Positions 61,248 to 64,000 of a stretch of DNA of 64,000 nucleotides are shown one piece after another. Source of the stretch: Diadema setosum (lineage: Eukaryota > Echinodermata > Echinoidea > Diadematoida > Diadematidae); the NCBI GenBank assembly GCA_033980235.1, contig CM067066.1, forward strand, positions 31,080,680 to 31,144,679, given 5' to 3'. Within the stretch, counting starts at the first letter, position 1. Every line of letters starts with the position of its first letter. The notes beneath the pieces were generated by a model, which saw only the letters and a program-made list of their open reading frames with translations, was not told the origin of the DNA and ran no database searches. A program made the position numbers and the translations under genes.

Positions 61248-63057
61248 GACCTCCTGTGTATACTTTGTAGCGTATAGTTTTGAAATAAGGAGGGGTGACT
61301 GTGGAGAATTCAGCTTTCTCTGTTTCTTGGCCATGTTCGATAAACCTTATTTATTGTTGTTCTTTTTTCCCCTTTTTTTTCTTTTTTTTTTTTGCTCTTC
61401 TGAAAGCAAGTTGAGCTGACTAGAAAATTCTCAACAGAACTGATTCATTTTGGGGGTCATTTTGTTCCTTTCCTTTGGCACATCACTTGGTGCAAATAGA
61501 TAGTCATGCTTGGTTTGTAGCTACATGTATTTTCTGGTTATCATGGAGGGATTTATAATTTTGTTTACACTAGATGAATACAATTATTTACCAAAATGGC
61601 AATCTCCAGTGAAATGGTTTCATACCAGCAAGTGAGAACTGTCAAGGATAAAACATAGCTTAAAACAAATTGTATTTTTCATGTATAATCTGTATGTGTT
61701 TAACCTTCTGGCACCAACAGAGTAATGATTCTTTAACTCAACTGTTCCCCGAGCATCACAGATTGGGACAAGGGGACTACCTCCTTAGTGCCATATCTGT
61801 TGATGTAAAGTGTTCATTTGCCATCAATTTTTACATGTTTAATATGCACAAGTCAGGTTCCTAATTCCCTCAGTGTAATTGTGTTAATAAAAAAACGAGA
61901 GAAACTCTAGCATTTTGTTCTTGGCGGTTGATTACACGGTTGTCGGAATATTTAGATTTTATTGACTACTAAACCAAAAGTCTACTAGATATAGAGAGAG
62001 GTGCTTTGCTGCACTTAGATAAATAAAAATTTGAAAGAAATAGATTGACATGGATATGAGTATGTGGGACTAGCAATTATGGATGCAGTTTGTTTTTATG
62101 AAATGGATTGAAAAAGTTAAAGTCCATAGAAGCTTGTCCAAATATGATTCAAACAGGATTTCATTGTCTGCTGTCTGTCATCTAAACCTTATCTACACTG
62201 TTTGTTTGAAGTCTCTTTTCACATGACAGAATTGAAATGAAACTGTGTCATGTTGTGGTTTCCTGAGAATATCCTCTGGCTTTAAAGGGTGTCAATTAAA
62301 GGTAGCTGTCCTTTGCATCTTTGCTAGTGTCACTGAACGTTGCATCCCTTTGTTGCATGGTGCATCTCTTCTTCAAAGCACCAAAATAGCACAACATTTT
62401 TGATTAAGCATTCTTGAAGAAAAGGGAAAACAAAAACAGCTCTAGATTTCACCCACCATTCAGAATTCTGATTGTATCTTACAGAGGTGGGTACCCACTC
62501 ACAGTAACATCATGCTAGTAACATGGTACACATGTAATGTTTGATAATTAAAATGGTAACAATGCTTAAGCCGTTATTCAAGTGACAGCAGCATGCTTAC
62601 AATGCCAAATTCCAGCTGCTGTGTATGTGAACTGACATTTCTTTTTTTTCTTTTTTACTTCAAGCTATCAGACTCTATTTGATCCCATTTGAAAGCAAAA
62701 AAGTACATGTTACGTGCCAATGCTTGTACATAAGTGCTCCCGTGCAAGATGGCTTATTCTTTGCTTTTACTGACAAAAAAAAAAAAATGGTTTACGTTTT
62801 TGCATAATTTTCTTGCCAACTTCTGTTATACAAATTCTTCAGAACAGCAGTTATTCAGCATTGTGCTTAACAAGTCGAGTTGATTTACCTCGAGATTTTT
62901 ACAGATGTCCAGAGAGCAGCAAGAGAAAAAATGTCAGTTGGCAAAGTGTTGCTACTAAAAAAAGAATGGATATGATTCACAGTATACTCATTGGTGATTG
63001 CTTGACATATCCTAAGTTTCATGTGTACATGTATCAGTTGTATGTACAATATAGGAT

Positions 63058-63100
63058 AAGAGAGAGAGAGAGGGAGAGAGAAAGAGAGAAAAGAGAGATG
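63058..63100. repeat. (GA)n-rich tract
   Basis: AGAGAGAG units with a few GGG or AAA interruptions, downstream of the VAP gene. Confidence 0.9.
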
Positions 63101-63676
63101 AAAACAACAACTAAAAACAGATTTGTATATTATTGCTCTGTACATACATGTATTACAATAACCAGATGACTGTAGATGTAGACCAAAATATGGTGTTTAC
63201 ACAACACCCCTTGCAGTTGTACATTGCATAATTGTCACCCGTGGTTCTTGGCATAATCCTGCAAGTTCCCGAAGTAGAGTGATTGTCAAGTCAATGCAAC
63301 CAACTTGGGTGATGTTATTATTATTATTATTATTGTTATCATTATCATTTTGTCTGTATGGTGAGTGTGTGTCATTGTCACGGTCTGTCATGAACAAGTT
63401 TTATTTCGATTTATTCAGGGAAGTCACAGTGAGCATGTACGAAATTACGGGAAGGGGGGACTGTCATTTGCTCTGGACATTTCATTGTGTGGCATAAGTC
63501 AGTTGACTGAAGATAATTGCTGAGAACCCTTATCAGAAGGCTGGATTTCATACATTTGTGTGATTATAATGTATTGTGTATGATTGATACATGTCTTTAA
63601 ACAAATTATGATAATATTTTATTCTTTCTTCCTGTATGATAGTCAGTCATATGCCAGCTGTTATGAAGCTCTTTTT

Positions 63677-64000
63677 ATGCCTCCGCCACGAAGTGGTGCC
63701 GGAGGCATGTTTTCGGGTTGTCCGTCCGTCCGTACGTACGTCCGTCTGCATTCGTTTACGCGATAACTTAAGTAATATTGGCTGGAATTTTACCAAACTT
63801 GGTCCAAGTGTAAAGTATGATAGGGCAATTACTTGATTAGATTTTGGGTGGAATCAGCCTAAGGTCAAAGGTCAAGGTCAAATCATGAAATTGTATCCGT
63901 TTACGCGATAACTCAACACTGGATCAGGCAAATTTCTCCAAACTTTGTCAGAGGATGATGTATGATGAGACAATTACTTGATTAGTTTTTTTAGTAAAAT
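63677..64000 (-). repeat. TGACCTTTGACC-rich repeat element, copy cut by the window edge
   Basis: Begins with the terminal hairpin TATGCCTCCGCCACGAAGTG...GGCAT (63677-63708), then TGTCCGTCCGTCCG, then GGTCAAAGGTCAAGGTC. This is the right end of the family in reverse orientation. It runs off the window. Confidence 0.75.

Larger units (their letters stand above)
59052..63676. other. Region downstream of VAP
   Basis: VAP 3' UTR followed by AT-rich sequence with many T and G homopolymers and two short tandem repeats. I see no further exon on either strand up to the repeat starting at 63677. Confidence 0.65.

Overview
The window is animal nuclear DNA. It is AT-rich, introns are long and packed with repeats, and exons have ordinary GT-AG borders with one exception. 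The gene content, TTAGGG-type arrays and the style of the dispersed repeats point to a marine deuterostome. A sea urchin or close echinoderm is my best guess, made from general familiarity and not tested. There are no bacterial operons, CRISPR arrays, rRNA genes or functional tRNA genes.

Five conserved eukaryotic genes can be assembled exon by exon. From left to right: (1) minus strand, 14191 down to 245 and continuing off the left edge, the first five coding exons of an axonemal outer-arm dynein heavy chain of the DNAH5/DNAH8 type. (2) Minus strand, 29373-23794, CIAO2B (MIP18/FAM96B), a cytosolic iron-sulfur assembly factor, five exons, 158 aa. (3) Plus strand, 29795-33174, MED10, a Mediator subunit, four exons, 137 aa. 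(4) Minus strand, 45442-37410, EXOSC7 (RRP42), an RNA exosome ring subunit, seven exons, 288 aa. (5) Plus strand, 49932-59051, a VAPA/VAPB-type ER membrane protein, six exons, 237 aa. All five are housekeeping or ciliary genes with no shared pathway. CIAO2B and MED10 are head to head with 421 bp between start codons, MED10 and EXOSC7 are tail to tail, and EXOSC7 and VAP are head to head across 4.5 kb.

The remaining sequence is introns and spacers filled with mobile DNA: a decayed non-LTR retrotransposon (15672-18321), tRNA-headed SINEs, TTAA-flanked foldback elements in three families, a 2.1 kb pogo/Tigger-like element in a CIAO2B intron, several palindromic MITE-like families, a repeat family rich in TGACCTTTGACC motifs, and many microsatellites.

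I found no new multi-gene system. The observations most worth checking are: a U12-type AT-AC intron in CIAO2B; a 204-bp inverted-repeat element with a TTAGGG-like core and a 10-bp target duplication; a 1000-bp insertion exactly in the B box of a tRNA-like SINE, with the empty site present elsewhere in the window; and three-level nesting of transposons.
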